A stretch of 64,000 nucleotides of DNA from Photobacterium gaetbulicola Gung47 (GCA_000940995.1 CP005974.1:2728001-2792000); one strand, 5' to 3'; positions 32,201-40,686 are shown, counted from the stretch's first letter. Program-made: numbers and translations. The notes: generated from the sequence alone by a model not told the origin.

Positions 32201-33355
32201 TTATTTCAGGGCAATATCTACCCAAACCAAGCGATGATCGGAGCCCGCCTGAGGACGCTCGCGACCGCGAGCATCGGTAATGAGATGCCGCAGCGGATCC
32301 TTCTTATCAGGCCAGAATACCCCGGACTGCAATACCTCCAAGTTAGCTGACGGCAAAACATAGTCAAGGCGAAGCCCGGAGATATGGGTCCATTCACTTG
32401 GCCGCCCGCGACGTGGTTGCCAAGGACGGAGAAAACGCCCGCCTAGACTTTTCGGCGTCATCCGCCCGGAGGAAACGCTACGGTGGATCGTCGGATGCAG
32501 CAACAAATCGCGGATGGCCCGCTTCATACCGTCACCATCGGCCATATCGGCATTCAAATCCCCCATCACCACAAAACGGCTGTCCCGGGGCAGCCCTCCT
32601 GAGCTGCCCTTGTCATCAACCAAGTGCTCGGCATCTTCGATAATGGCGGTTAATAAGGCCAGCTCATCATGATTGCGGCGGGCATTGCGTTTTTCGTGGC
32701 CGTCAAACACCGGAGGGGTTGGATGGCAGCACACCAGATGAAGGATCGCACCACCGACATTGACCGGAACCAATACATGGTTTTTGGATGATAGACGCAA
32801 CTCGGCACAAGCAGCGGCTGAGTAGTAGCCCTCGGGCATTTGATGGCCCGGCAAGTCCTGCCACCGCAAGGTTTGCCAGCTTTTTATCTCCTCATCGAGC
32901 AGGGGATAGCGCGACAAAATCACAAAGCTGAAATGACCATGGTGTTCACCAAACCCTTGGGCATCATTAGGCAAGGTGATCTTCCCGTCCCCATCGAGAT
33001 CATTGGCCATCGCCAGTCCGGTATTTGATGGGGGGCAGTAGCGATAGGGATAGGACACCGCAGGCTGCCCATGCTGGGACAATGCCAGGTAATGTTGGCA
33101 AAATCGCGCCACTGCACCGTCGTCACCGCCAAGGCCTGGATGGTCGAATTCGCACAGCATCAATACATCCGGGTTTACGTGCTGGATAATGGCCGCTAGT
33201 TTTGAAAAGCGCTCATGATCTGGTTGCTCAAGCTGTCGGAGAATTTCACCCGACGCGGCAGCTGACATGGAAACATTAAATACCGCAGTACGAATAATGG
33301 GGGGGAAATTGCAGGCCGAAGAGCGACAAAATGATGAGGTATGCAAGGGGATCAC
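32201..33355 (-). CDS. Endonuclease/exonuclease/phosphatase family protein
   Basis: 384 residues of the EEP superfamily. Conserved motifs: VFNVSM (strand 1 Asn), PDVLMLCEFD (metal-binding Glu), FVILSRYPL, VCCHPTPPV (His), VVMGDLNADM (Asp/Asn) and AGSDHRLVWVDIA (Ser-Asp-His). The protein has long inserts, including a DLDGDGKI calcium-like loop, as in secreted or envelope EEP proteins, but no good signal peptide is seen at this start. Substrate (nucleic acid, phospholipid or inositol phosphate) is unknown. Single gene. Confidence 0.8.
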   Translation of the reverse strand: MIPLHTSSFCRSSACNFPPIIRTAVFNVSMSAAASGEILRQLEQPDHERFSKLAAIIQHVNPDVLMLCEFDHPGLGGDDGAVARFCQHYLALSQHGQPAVSYPYRYCPPSNTGLAMANDLDGDGKITLPNDAQGFGEHHGHFSFVILSRYPLLDEEIKSWQTLRWQDLPGHQMPEGYYSAAACAELRLSSKNHVLVPVNVGGAILHLVCCHPTPPVFDGHEKRNARRNHDELALLTAIIEDAEHLVDDKGSSGGLPRDSRFVVMGDLNADMADGDGMKRAIRDLLLHPTIHRSVSSGRMTPKSLGGRFLRPWQPRRGRPSEWTHISGLRLDYVLPSANLEVLQSGVFWPDKKDPLRHLITDARGRERPQAGSDHRLVWVDIALK

Positions 33356-33435
33356 TCACAGAAGAATAGGAACACACAGTATACCCACTTCCGATCATTC
33401 GCTCATCAGAAATGGGGAATAACTGAATGAAACTC

Positions 33436-33921
33436 TTACTCTGTCAGCTGAGTGATTGCCAGTCGGATTTGCTTGGCGTCAGACTCGGCACGATGCTGCA
33501 CGGGACCTAGCTCTGCCATGATCTGCTGGAAGTGTGCCCGGTCGATACCATTTTCCTCCAGCAGCCACAAACCGACCTCAGTCAAGGTAAACGAAGGACG
33601 CATATGTGCAGCATGATATAACCGGCCGAGCCAGAACAAATCCCACTGACTGTCACAGAAGACACGTTCATATTTACCCAATACGGCATTGAGATGGTGG
33701 CATACGTCAACAACCTGCAGGCCTTCGTTGTGAAGCTTTTGACGTGAAATTTGGTGGATCTCTAACTCAGCATATTCATCCCAGTGTTGCCAAGGATCAC
33801 CGGCAGTCAAAGGGTTGATTAACAGACTATTTGCCGAGCCGTCTGGTAGTGAGTATCCCACCTCAATTGGGTAAGACTGACCGGATAGACCGGATGCTTC
33901 AAAATCCAATGTTGCCCACAT
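33436..33921 (-). CDS. DnaQ-like 3'-5' exonuclease family protein
   Basis: 161 residues from MWATLDFEASGLSG; this ATG has GGGAG close upstream, and the open frame extending 15 codons further is not family-like. DEDDh-type motifs: TLDFEASGL (Asp/Glu, Exo I), CDSQWDLFWL (Exo II Asp) and HRAESDAKQIR (His and Asp, Exo III). Short stand-alone proteins of this type act on RNA or DNA 3' ends. The 324 bases on the other side, up to mobB, hold only the mobB promoter and no gene I can support. Confidence 0.8.
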   Translation of the reverse strand: MWATLDFEASGLSGQSYPIEVGYSLPDGSANSLLINPLTAGDPWQHWDEYAELEIHQISRQKLHNEGLQVVDVCHHLNAVLGKYERVFCDSQWDLFWLGRLYHAAHMRPSFTLTEVGLWLLEENGIDRAHFQQIMAELGPVQHRAESDAKQIRLAITQLTE

Positions 33922-34217
33922 TGCGCTCTCCCTGATGCGATTATGAGTACTTACCACCAATACCACGACTTCCTGTCAAAAAACTGTATGGCAAGCGATT
34001 AAGGCATTTGTTCACCTTTATTTAAGGTAATAGCAGATACCTGCAATGTACTCAATAAATGTAGTCGGAAACATGATGTTGTTGGAGGAAAAACTCAATA
34101 TGCTCAATATTGATACAAGATAAGAAAGGTTAGCCTCCCCTTTTAATTTAGCTACAACTTACTGGATTTTTCTCGTAAACCCTTTTGTCCCCCCGTCAGG
34201 TTGAATTAGACTTTGGG

Positions 34218-34223
34218 TATAAT
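34218..34223 (+). promoter_or_regulatory. Predicted -10 box of mobB
   Basis: A consensus TATAAT lies 22 bases before the mobB ATG. No convincing -35 is seen. It places the in-frame TTG at 34213 upstream of the transcript start and so supports the ATG at 34246. Confidence 0.4.
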
Positions 34224-34245
34224 TTTAAAACAGTACAGAATCAGT

Positions 34246-34761
34246 ATGACGCCTGTTATTGGCTTTGCCGGCTATAGTGGCTCGGGCAAAACAACCCTCC
34301 TCGAACATCTCATTCCCTTGCTGAAAGCGCAGGGGCTACGTATTGGTTTAGTCAAACATAGCCACCACAGTATCGATCCGGACAAACCCGGCAAAGACAG
34401 CTATCGACTGCGCCACGCCGGTTGCAACCAGACACTGCTCGCAACCAAAGAAAGACACATGATTTATTTTGAGTACCCTGAGCCAGAACGGTCAGAGCCA
34501 CAACTTGATGAGTGCCTGCTGCAGCTGGATCACAGTCAGCTGGATATCATTTTGGTTGAGGGGTTTCGCGACCAGCCTATCGCCAAAATTGAAGTGCATC
34601 GCCCAAGCTATGGCAAACCGCTTTTCTACCCCAATGACCACAACATTATTGCCTTTGCCAGCGATGAAACCGCCCCTGAAGGATGCACACTCCCTTATTT
34701 GGATTTAAACACCCCTCAGAGTATCGCTGATTTTATTGTTGACTGGTTACGGAATCATTAA
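34246..34761 (+). CDS. mobB: Molybdopterin-guanine dinucleotide biosynthesis adaptor MobB
   Basis: 171 residues. P-loop GYSGSGKTT (residues 9-17), VKHSHHSIDPDKPGKDSYRLRHAG and LVEGFRDQPIAKIEVHR are MobB signatures. It is a GTP-binding helper of MobA in attaching GMP to molybdopterin. The mobA partner is not adjacent. Molybdenum cofactor enzymes (XdhD and XdhABC types) lie elsewhere in the window, but those use the cytosine or sulfurated form made with MocA, so MobB more likely serves other molybdoenzymes. Confidence 0.92.
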   Translation: MTPVIGFAGYSGSGKTTLLEHLIPLLKAQGLRIGLVKHSHHSIDPDKPGKDSYRLRHAGCNQTLLATKERHMIYFEYPEPERSEPQLDECLLQLDHSQLDIILVEGFRDQPIAKIEVHRPSYGKPLFYPNDHNIIAFASDETAPEGCTLPYLDLNTPQSIADFIVDWLRNH

Positions 34762-35333
34762 AGTTGTGCGGCCTGTTTGGAGATCCTTTCAAACCATGAC
34801 TGACGGCGTTTCTCACTGGCATTCAGCACCGGCCCCAAATAGGTCGAACGCTGGTTTTTTATTCCAGTAAAACTCAAAATAGCATGCTTAAGCTGTTTAT
34901 AGATCGGGTTGCCATTAACGTACTTGTACCAAAAGGGGGGCGTGTCGAGCGTGACGATCAGTTCTGATGTCCGTCCGCTCAACAGCTTTTGTGGTATAGC
35001 CTTGCCGTCTTGGTACTTGAACGCAAAACCGGGAAGGAAAGCCCTATCTATTGCGCCTTTAAACTTGGCGGGCACCGTCCCCCACCAAACGGGGCTGATG
35101 ATGACAATATGCTCTGCCCACATGACTTTCTGCTGAAAGACTTTCAAATCGTCTTCCAGCGGAGACTCGGTGTCATAACCTTGCTGAAGGTCCATCTCAA
35201 ACGACATATCAGCAATATTGATTTGTTGGATCTGATGCTTCTCACTAGCAACCTTCGCATAGCGATCAGCCAAAGACTGACATAGGCTTGTTTGCTTTGG
35301 ATTCGCATTGATCACCAAGACTTTTCTCATCAC
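34758..35333 (-). CDS. NAD(P)H:quinone oxidoreductase, flavodoxin-like fold
   Basis: 191 residues of the NQO1/KefF/MdaB group (Flavodoxin_2). VLVINANPKQTSLCQSLADRY is the FMN/FAD phosphate-binding start, and ISPVWWGTVPAKFKGAIDRAFLPGFAF is the diagnostic flavin-isoalloxazine loop. It reduces quinones or related electrophiles by two electrons with NAD(P)H. It follows a MerR-family gene on the same strand and is preceded by a MerR-type promoter overlapping that gene's stop codon, so it is probably its main target. The 3' end overlaps mobB on the other strand by four bases. Confidence 0.87.
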   Translation of the reverse strand: MMRKVLVINANPKQTSLCQSLADRYAKVASEKHQIQQINIADMSFEMDLQQGYDTESPLEDDLKVFQQKVMWAEHIVIISPVWWGTVPAKFKGAIDRAFLPGFAFKYQDGKAIPQKLLSGRTSELIVTLDTPPFWYKYVNGNPIYKQLKHAILSFTGIKNQRSTYLGPVLNASEKRRQSWFERISKQAAQL

Positions 35334-35359
35334 AGTACCTCCTTGTGTATGGTGGAGGC

Positions 35360-35391
35360 ATCTTAAACCCTACCCCTAAGGTCAGAGTCAA
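35360..35391 (-). promoter_or_regulatory. MerR-type promoter of the quinone reductase gene
   Basis: Minus-strand TTGACT (35386-35391) and TTAAGA (35361-35366) are 19 bp apart, with a dyad ACTCTGACC / GGGGTAGGGT across the spacer: the layout of promoters untwisted by MerR-family activators. The -35 overlaps the stop codon of the merR gene just upstream. Confidence 0.6.
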
Positions 35392-35729
35392 TAGTCACAC
35401 TGCGCAATAGACTGCCGGTATTCACCAATACGGACCGACTTCGCTTCCAGCGTCTTAATCTGGAGGGCAATCTCATGCTGTTTGTGCTCGAGTAGCTGCA
35501 GCACTTTGCCCCAATCAAAGTCGTTCTCACCGTCTACCAACCCTTTTAGCTCTGATAGGTGTAGCCCAAGAGACTGCCCCTCTTTTATTAAGCGGATAAA
35601 CTCGACATCAGCCATTGAGAACACCCGATAGTTACCCGATCTCGCTACGGCCAGTAACCCCATGGACTCATAGAGCCGAATTGCCCGCTCCGAGGCCCCA
35701 GACTTTTTTGCTGCTTCACCTATGTACAT
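35388..35729 (-). CDS. MerR-family transcriptional regulator
   Basis: 113 residues: N-terminal MerR winged helix (MYIGEAAKKSGASERAIRLYESMGLL, then RSGNYRVFSMADVEFIRLI) and a dimerising coiled coil (about 78-105, LLEHKQHEIALQIKTLEAKSVRIGEYR). A single Cys lies at the extreme C-terminus (AQCDY), so thiol or metal sensing through paired cysteines is not evident. Placed directly upstream of a quinone reductase gene with a 19-bp-spacer promoter between them, it likely activates that gene in response to an electrophile or quinone. Confidence 0.88.
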   Translation of the reverse strand: MYIGEAAKKSGASERAIRLYESMGLLAVARSGNYRVFSMADVEFIRLIKEGQSLGLHLSELKGLVDGENDFDWGKVLQLLEHKQHEIALQIKTLEAKSVRIGEYRQSIAQCDY

Positions 35730-35941
35730 GGGTTTCCATTCCTTATACTTCCACTCAACTTTCTCTATTTCCCTTCTTACTCAATCAGGCCACTGTAGAA
35801 ACAGCGCCTGCCAAAGATATGCAAGGATAGGTATAGTAATTGTTTTAGATAAATAAAATCAAATAGTTAGTATTTAATTATCTTTTTAACAAAAGGAATT
35901 TCGCCAGTCGCTGAAGCGCCTAGTACCGCAGGGTGATTCAT

Positions 35942-35972
35942 GGCAGAGGCGCTAGTTCATTGAGCCTCTGCC
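35942..35972 (-). terminator. Hairpin after the Ig-like protein gene
   Basis: Perfect 9-bp inverted repeat GGCAGAGGC / GCCTCTGCC with a 13-nt loop, 13 bases past the stop codon of the minus-strand gene. No U-run follows, so it is a weak or Rho-assisted terminator candidate. The rest of the gap to the merR gene (35730-35940) is AT-rich with nothing recognisable. Confidence 0.45.
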
Positions 35973-35985
35973 AGAATTAAATTAA

Positions 35986-36858
35986 TTACTCGACAGTAAT
36001 TACCATCGGTTGGCTGCTTTTGATATTGCCCGCAATGGCATACACAGCCACCTGACCTTTGCCGATAGCCGTCAGGGAGCCATTTAAGTTCGCCTTGACA
36101 ATACCCTGCTTACTCAGCTCATAGCTGGCTTCCGATGCATCAATATTAACCATACCTGATGATGTAAACGCACGGAGGGTGGGTGTCATCGTCGACCCCA
36201 CAGCCATGGTCGTTGAGCCAGGTAAAATCATCAGATCCAAATAGCCGGCATCGTTGACATCAATTCGCACCGCATCAGACTTACTGCCATCAAAATGTGC
36301 AATCAGATAGCCATAGCCTTCATTCAGGCCCGTTAACTTTCGACCCTCAACTTCGAATGCATCATCATTGGTAACCCGCTCCCAAGTCACCGCTCCTGTT
36401 ACATCCTCGGTCTCACCGTCACTGAACGTCGCGTTAACCATTACATCGACAGTCTGCCCGACCATGACATTGGTGTTGCTGATTTCAATCTGTAACTCAT
36501 CCACAGATGCCTCTCCGACCAGCACGGTACCTGGCTGGGATGCCTTATGGCCATTGAGGCTGGCATGAATACTTGTTGCGCCCTTTTGGGCGGCAAAAAT
36601 AGTACCGTTCTGTGAAACAGGCACACTTTCGGGGTTGCTACTACGCCATTCCACCCCCTCAACACCGCGTACATAGGTACCATCGGCGTAGAAGGCATTC
36701 GCTGACATTACACGTGTTTCACCTTCATTGAGCTGAACGTGGTATGGCACCACAAAGAGCTCTAGAATTTCATTTTCTGAATCTTTGGCAGATACCACAG
36801 AGGTACCCAGCAGCATGACGGCCAAACTACCGAGAGATAGGAAGTTACGAAATTGCAT
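35986..36858 (-). CDS. Secreted protein with three bacterial Ig-like (BIG2-type) domains
   Basis: 290 residues: signal peptide (to about residue 24, LAVMLLGTSVVSAKD) followed by three beta-rich repeats (about 32-115, 117-200, 205-288). Each has the BIG2 pattern of a starting strand (LFVVPYHVQLNEGETRVMSANAFYADGT), a WRSSNPESVPVSQNGTIFAAQKG-like core and a terminal strand. BIG2 domains are found in adhesins and surface proteins. Without anchor or catalytic domain this protein is probably periplasmic or released. It is a single gene; the 275 bases upstream are AT-rich and hold no gene. Confidence 0.75.
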   Translation of the reverse strand: MQFRNFLSLGSLAVMLLGTSVVSAKDSENEILELFVVPYHVQLNEGETRVMSANAFYADGTYVRGVEGVEWRSSNPESVPVSQNGTIFAAQKGATSIHASLNGHKASQPGTVLVGEASVDELQIEISNTNVMVGQTVDVMVNATFSDGETEDVTGAVTWERVTNDDAFEVEGRKLTGLNEGYGYLIAHFDGSKSDAVRIDVNDAGYLDLMILPGSTTMAVGSTMTPTLRAFTSSGMVNIDASEASYELSKQGIVKANLNGSLTAIGKGQVAVYAIAGNIKSSQPMVITVE

Positions 36859-37133
36859 TGCTACTTTCTCCTATTATTTTATATATTTAAATTATTAAGA
36901 ACACTACGTCCCCAGAACGACTGAGAGCCAAGTGTATTTAGTCGAAAGTATGAAAAATAAATAATGTGTGAAGCTGTTCCAGATATTTTGTCTGACGAGT
37001 GAAAGGTATAACTAACAACCTAAGCGTTTATTTACTGGCATTCTTACAGCATATAAATATAATTAAAAGCACAAAAGCACTTTAAATAAAAAGCAATCTA
37101 ACACAGTACGAGTAACAAAATACTCACCTTATC

Positions 37134-37556
37134 TCACCCACCAACCCTTTTTAAATACCACGTACCGTGACAGGGAGCGTTAGTTACTCTCCACTCACCA
37201 TCAATACGCTCTTTCTTCGCCGTCCCCATAAAACGATACCCCCAGCGCGGACTATTGGCATAGAGCGCCAAGTCGCCCTCATTGGACACCCACCCTGACA
37301 ACAAGGTGTTGTTATACAGCAACTTTAAGTTAACCATCCCCTGTTCTATGGTGCCAATCACCCGAGTTTCAAGACAAATGTTGTCACCGCTGATATCCCG
37401 CCTTTCACCTTCCCATTTACCGTCATAATGCATTGATATCGGAAATGGGGGGGTATTAGGCCGAGCTGTATTAAGAGGCCGTCTATCATTATTTTCCAGA
37501 ATAAATATCATCAAAGTCAAAACACAAACCGCGACAACAATATATATTCTCTTCAT
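37134..37556 (-). CDS. Membrane-anchored protein of unknown function
   Basis: 140 residues: one N-terminal transmembrane anchor (RIYIVVAVCVLTLMIFIL), a Pro-rich linker and a small extracytoplasmic beta-rich domain with two Cys (ENICLE-type and APCHGTWYLKR segments) that could form a disulfide. GKWEGERRDISGDN and GTWYLKR resemble the edges of small beta-sandwich, lipocalin-like domains, but no family was recognised. It lies 24 bases downstream of the serine hydrolase gene on the same strand, so the two are probably co-transcribed. Confidence 0.6.
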   Translation of the reverse strand: MKRIYIVVAVCVLTLMIFILENNDRRPLNTARPNTPPFPISMHYDGKWEGERRDISGDNICLETRVIGTIEQGMVNLKLLYNNTLLSGWVSNEGDLALYANSPRWGYRFMGTAKKERIDGEWRVTNAPCHGTWYLKRVGG

Positions 37557-37580
37557 TATCCTTCACCTTTGTCATCAAAA

Positions 37581-38816
37581 TTAAACCTGTGATATATATT
37601 TTGCCTTGCTTATTCCAATTGCAGGTAAGATATAGTCAACCATTAACTCAAAAGGAAAATCTTCATCTTGGCCAATAAACGCTCCAGAGGTCATGGTAAT
37701 CACTAAATTATACTGCGGAATAATAAACATTTCTTGACCGCCAAAGCCCCGCATTCCAGCAACAGTCAGTCTGTCGCCATCCACGGTAATAAGGGGAAAC
37801 CACCAATTGTGGCCATATTCTATGGTTTTGTGAGGCCAAAACTTCCCCTTGGGAACTAAGCTCTGCTGCGCCCATTGCTCCGAGAATATACGCTTGCCCT
37901 CCCATACCCCATTATTTAGGTATAGCTGACCCAGCTTAGCCAAATCGCGAGAACGCAGGTACAAGCCAGACGAACCCAAGTAGTCACCGGTGACTTCGTG
38001 GGCAAACCAGTCATAGTGGGTGATCCCCAAAGGATTGAACAACGTCTGCTCGGCATATTGCCTCAGGGACTTGCCCGTCACCTTCTCAACCACACCACCA
38101 AGCAATACGCTCATGGCACCTTGGTAGGCAAAAACTTCACCAGGAGAGTGCGCGATCTTTTTATCAAAAATGTATTGGTAAGGGTCTTGTGATAGCCACA
38201 TGCCCATCGCATCACTTGGATAGGCCCCCCACTCTTTCCAATCCAGCCCGCTGTTGAAATCCAGAGCATTCCTTAGACTGATCACCTGCTTCTTCTCGGC
38301 ATCCTGAAGATCCTCATTAAGGAAATAATCAAACAAAGGCATGTCTTTGTTGGCAATAGCACCGGTGTAAAGCAAATGGCCAATCAGTGTCGAAGTGACC
38401 GTTTTGGTCACCGAGCGCATTTGATGATAAGTATCCACCCCCGGAGGGAAATACTGTGGCATTGGCGTTCCATCGGGTGAACTCTGGACCGGGTAGTATT
38501 GCTCAAACACCAAATGACCGTTGCGCACAATCAATAACGACTGCACTTTCTTGGTTTTCTTCAACGTGACCAGATCATGCAGTTCCAGCAGGCGTTCAGT
38601 CTTGAAGCCTTCAGCCTCGGGCAAGCTTATCGCCCAATCACTCTGCTTAGAGGCCTGCGTCCATTTAAACCCTTCAATATGGGTTTTGGGAGGGTTGAAC
38701 ATCACCCAGGCAATAGCCAGCACCGACACCGCTCCCCCCAGAGTGGTGGCCAAATGATTAAAGCGGTTGTTTCCCACCATCGGCGCTGCGCCCCTTATCA
38801 AGAATGACATATTCAC
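37581..38816 (-). CDS. Membrane-anchored serine hydrolase, beta-lactamase class C (AmpC/PBP4b-like) fold
   Basis: 411 residues with an N-terminal anchor (about residues 22-42) and a periplasmic beta-lactamase-fold domain. The nucleophile motif SxxK is S135-V-T-K138 (MRSVTKTVTSTLIG); the second motif is YQG in FAYQGAMSVLLG (usual YxN), and GMRGFGGQEMFIIP occupies the KTG-like strand. Such proteins are esterases, peptidases or low-activity carboxypeptidases rather than resistance enzymes. VTSTLIGHLLYTG and FNPLGITHYDW are family features. Likely the first gene of a two-gene unit with the small membrane protein. Confidence 0.83.
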   Translation of the reverse strand: MNMSFLIRGAAPMVGNNRFNHLATTLGGAVSVLAIAWVMFNPPKTHIEGFKWTQASKQSDWAISLPEAEGFKTERLLELHDLVTLKKTKKVQSLLIVRNGHLVFEQYYPVQSSPDGTPMPQYFPPGVDTYHQMRSVTKTVTSTLIGHLLYTGAIANKDMPLFDYFLNEDLQDAEKKQVISLRNALDFNSGLDWKEWGAYPSDAMGMWLSQDPYQYIFDKKIAHSPGEVFAYQGAMSVLLGGVVEKVTGKSLRQYAEQTLFNPLGITHYDWFAHEVTGDYLGSSGLYLRSRDLAKLGQLYLNNGVWEGKRIFSEQWAQQSLVPKGKFWPHKTIEYGHNWWFPLITVDGDRLTVAGMRGFGGQEMFIIPQYNLVITMTSGAFIGQDEDFPFELMVDYILPAIGISKAKYISQV

Positions 38817-38927
38817 AAATCATCAAACAGATAGTTGGAGGGTAGGTGATTAATAAAAGGTAAAAAAGCGATCTTTATTACAACTGTTGAGTCAGTTATA
38901 TGGGATTGCTACTTTTACGAGTGAGAT

Positions 38928-38962
38928 AACAAAAACGCCCCTCATTTTGCAATGAGAGGCGC
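38928..38962 (-). terminator. Rho-independent terminator after ghxQ
   Basis: On the minus strand GCGCCTCTCATT pairs with AATGAGGGGCGT (one mismatch), followed by TTTTTGTT. Confidence 0.8.
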
Positions 38963-38996
38963 TGATTTACATAACTAAATCATTAGCTTGGTGACA

Positions 38997-40379
38997 TTAA
39001 ATCGCCCAGCCACCCGCGTAGAAAGCGACCAGTACAATAGCGATGATCACCGTACCGGCATTCAAGCGTTTCGCTTCACCAGAAATCACACGGCCGATCA
39101 CCAAAGAACCAAAGCCAAGCATAATACCGGTTACGATGTTACCTGTTAGGACGATAAATACCGCACACATCAGGCCAGATAAGGCATCGACTGAGTCGGC
39201 CATATCCAGCTTGCTGACATTGCTCATCATAAGCAGGCCAACATACATCAGAGCTGGCGCGGTCGCGTAGGCAGGAACCAGGTAGCTGATTGGCGATAGG
39301 AACAGTAGCAGCAAGAACAGACCACCCACAACGGTTGCTGTCAAGCCTGTTTTACCGCCTGCTGCGGTACCCGCTGCTGATTCAATGTAAACAGCAGCTG
39401 GCGCACCGCCGACAAAACCAGCAAAGATGCTACTGACGGAGTCTGATGTCAGCGCTTTACCGCCATCGATAATCTGGCCGTCTTTATCTAGCAAGTTCGC
39501 CTGACCCGCAACCGCACGGATAGTACCGGTCGCATCGAAAATCGCGGTCATAACCAGAGCCAACACACTAGGGATCACGATTGGGTTCAGCGCCCCCATG
39601 ATATCCATGGTGCCAAGCAGAGACTCACCTTCTGCGCCGAACGACGGCATCGCAAACAAGCCTTGGTAGGTTACGTTCGGGTCGAAAATCAAACCAAAGA
39701 TGGAAATTGCAACGATGACCAGCAAGATGCCGCCTGGTACACGGCGTTTTTCAAGACCGAAAATAGCCGCCAACCCAACGATAGACATGATCACAGGCAG
39801 CGAAGTGAACTCACCCAGCGCAACAGGCAAGCCTTCATGCGGGTTCTGTACCACCAAGCCAACACCGTTAGCGGCAATCAGCAACAAGAACAGGCCGATA
39901 CCGATACCCGTACCGTGGGCAATACCGAACGGAAGGTTGGTAAGTATCCACTGACGCACACCGGTCACAGTAATGGCAGTAAACACCACACCCATCAGGA
40001 ATACCGCACCCAGCGCAACCGGAATACTGATCCCCTGCCCCAGCACTAGGCTAAATGCGGTAAAGGCGGTGAGCGAGATCGCACAGCCAATCGCCATAGG
40101 CAGGTTGGCCCACAGGCCCATCAAAAGTGAACCAAACGCGGCAACCAAACAGGTAGCGATGAACACCGCCCCTTGGTTGAACCCAGCGGCACCGAGCATG
40201 CTCGGCACAACAATGACCGAATAAACCATTGCCAGGAAGGTCGTCAAACCGGCGACCACTTCCTGCCTTACCGTACTGCCTCGCTGGGAGATTTTAAAAT
40301 ACCCATCCAACCCGCTCTGGCGGGGTGTGTCTTCTGCTACGACTGTAGATTCATGATGAATCGAACTATTTTCAGACAT
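38997..40379 (-). CDS. ghxQ: Guanine/hypoxanthine permease GhxQ (AzgA-like NCS2 family)
   Basis: 460 residues (E. coli GhxQ/YgfQ 455), polytopic with about 13-14 hydrophobic segments. LDGYFKISQRGSTVRQEVVAGLTTFLAMVYSVIVVPSML is the AzgA-type start; IFDATGTIRAVAGQANLLDKDG and SSIFAGFVGGAPAAVYIESAAGTAAGG hold the substrate-site segments. It imports guanine or hypoxanthine with protons, supplying GuaD and the hydroxylases encoded next to it. ACAAGGAATCACATC provides the ribosome site. It is preceded by an unusually long, structured 5' region with a PurR-like box. Confidence 0.92.
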   Translation of the reverse strand: MSENSSIHHESTVVAEDTPRQSGLDGYFKISQRGSTVRQEVVAGLTTFLAMVYSVIVVPSMLGAAGFNQGAVFIATCLVAAFGSLLMGLWANLPMAIGCAISLTAFTAFSLVLGQGISIPVALGAVFLMGVVFTAITVTGVRQWILTNLPFGIAHGTGIGIGLFLLLIAANGVGLVVQNPHEGLPVALGEFTSLPVIMSIVGLAAIFGLEKRRVPGGILLVIVAISIFGLIFDPNVTYQGLFAMPSFGAEGESLLGTMDIMGALNPIVIPSVLALVMTAIFDATGTIRAVAGQANLLDKDGQIIDGGKALTSDSVSSIFAGFVGGAPAAVYIESAAGTAAGGKTGLTATVVGGLFLLLLFLSPISYLVPAYATAPALMYVGLLMMSNVSKLDMADSVDALSGLMCAVFIVLTGNIVTGIMLGFGSLVIGRVISGEAKRLNAGTVIIAIVLVAFYAGGWAI

Positions 40380-40429
40380 GATGTGATTCCTTGTAAAAAT
40401 TGATGCCAGGCGCGCAGCCTGAACACCTT

Positions 40430-40541
40430 AAAAAACGTTGAGCTTCCTCTCAACCCGCCCCGTCGCAATCGATTGCTTTTTTGGGGCTGTGACTGGTCCG
40501 TCACGTTATAAATGTTGCTGACTTTTATCGGCACAACCCCA
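40430..40541 (-). ncRNA. Structured 5' leader of ghxQ, riboswitch or attenuator candidate
   Basis: On the minus strand, TGGGGTTGTG (40532-40541) can pair over 10 bp (one U-G) with CACAGCCCCA (40482-40491), closing a 40-nt internal region. A competing hairpin GTGAC-N6-GTCAC (40489-40504) shares the 3' arm. Further down, GCAATCGATTGC (40465-40476) is self-complementary and GGGGC can alternatively pair with the GCCCC arm. Last comes GTTGAG-aggaag-CTCAAC followed by G and six U (40430-40454), an intrinsic terminator 50 bases before the ghxQ start. This is the architecture of a ligand- or factor-controlled leader. It does not match the purine-riboswitch core I know. Confidence 0.5.
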
Positions 40542-40620
40542 GTTAACAGAACCCATCAACTTCCCAAAAGGAACATCCCTAGAGCAAATAACCGGGGCTG
40601 GGCAAGGTAAATTGGCGGCG

Positions 40621-40681
40621 ATTATACGCTTTGCTTACCCTGCATTGCCAAGAACTTATTTCCCGCCGAAATCGTTTGCGT
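40621..40681 (-). promoter_or_regulatory. ghxQ promoter with PurR-like operator
   Basis: Minus-strand TATAAT (40621-40626) and TTGGCA (40646-40651, 19-bp gap) mark a probable promoter ~240 bases before ghxQ. Just upstream, ACGCAAACGATTTCGG (40666-40681) matches the PurR 16-mer consensus ACGCAAACGTTTTCNT-type dyad at all but about two positions. A weaker PurR-like dyad (around 40463-40478) lies in the leader. Purine-responsive repression of the permease is predicted. Confidence 0.6.
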
Positions 40682-40686
40682 AAAAA

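Noticed and set aside
40463..40478. Second PurR box in the ghxQ leader
   Set aside because: Only about 12 of 16 positions match and it lies within the transcribed leader, where its palindrome is equally well explained as an RNA hairpin; not listed as a separate site.
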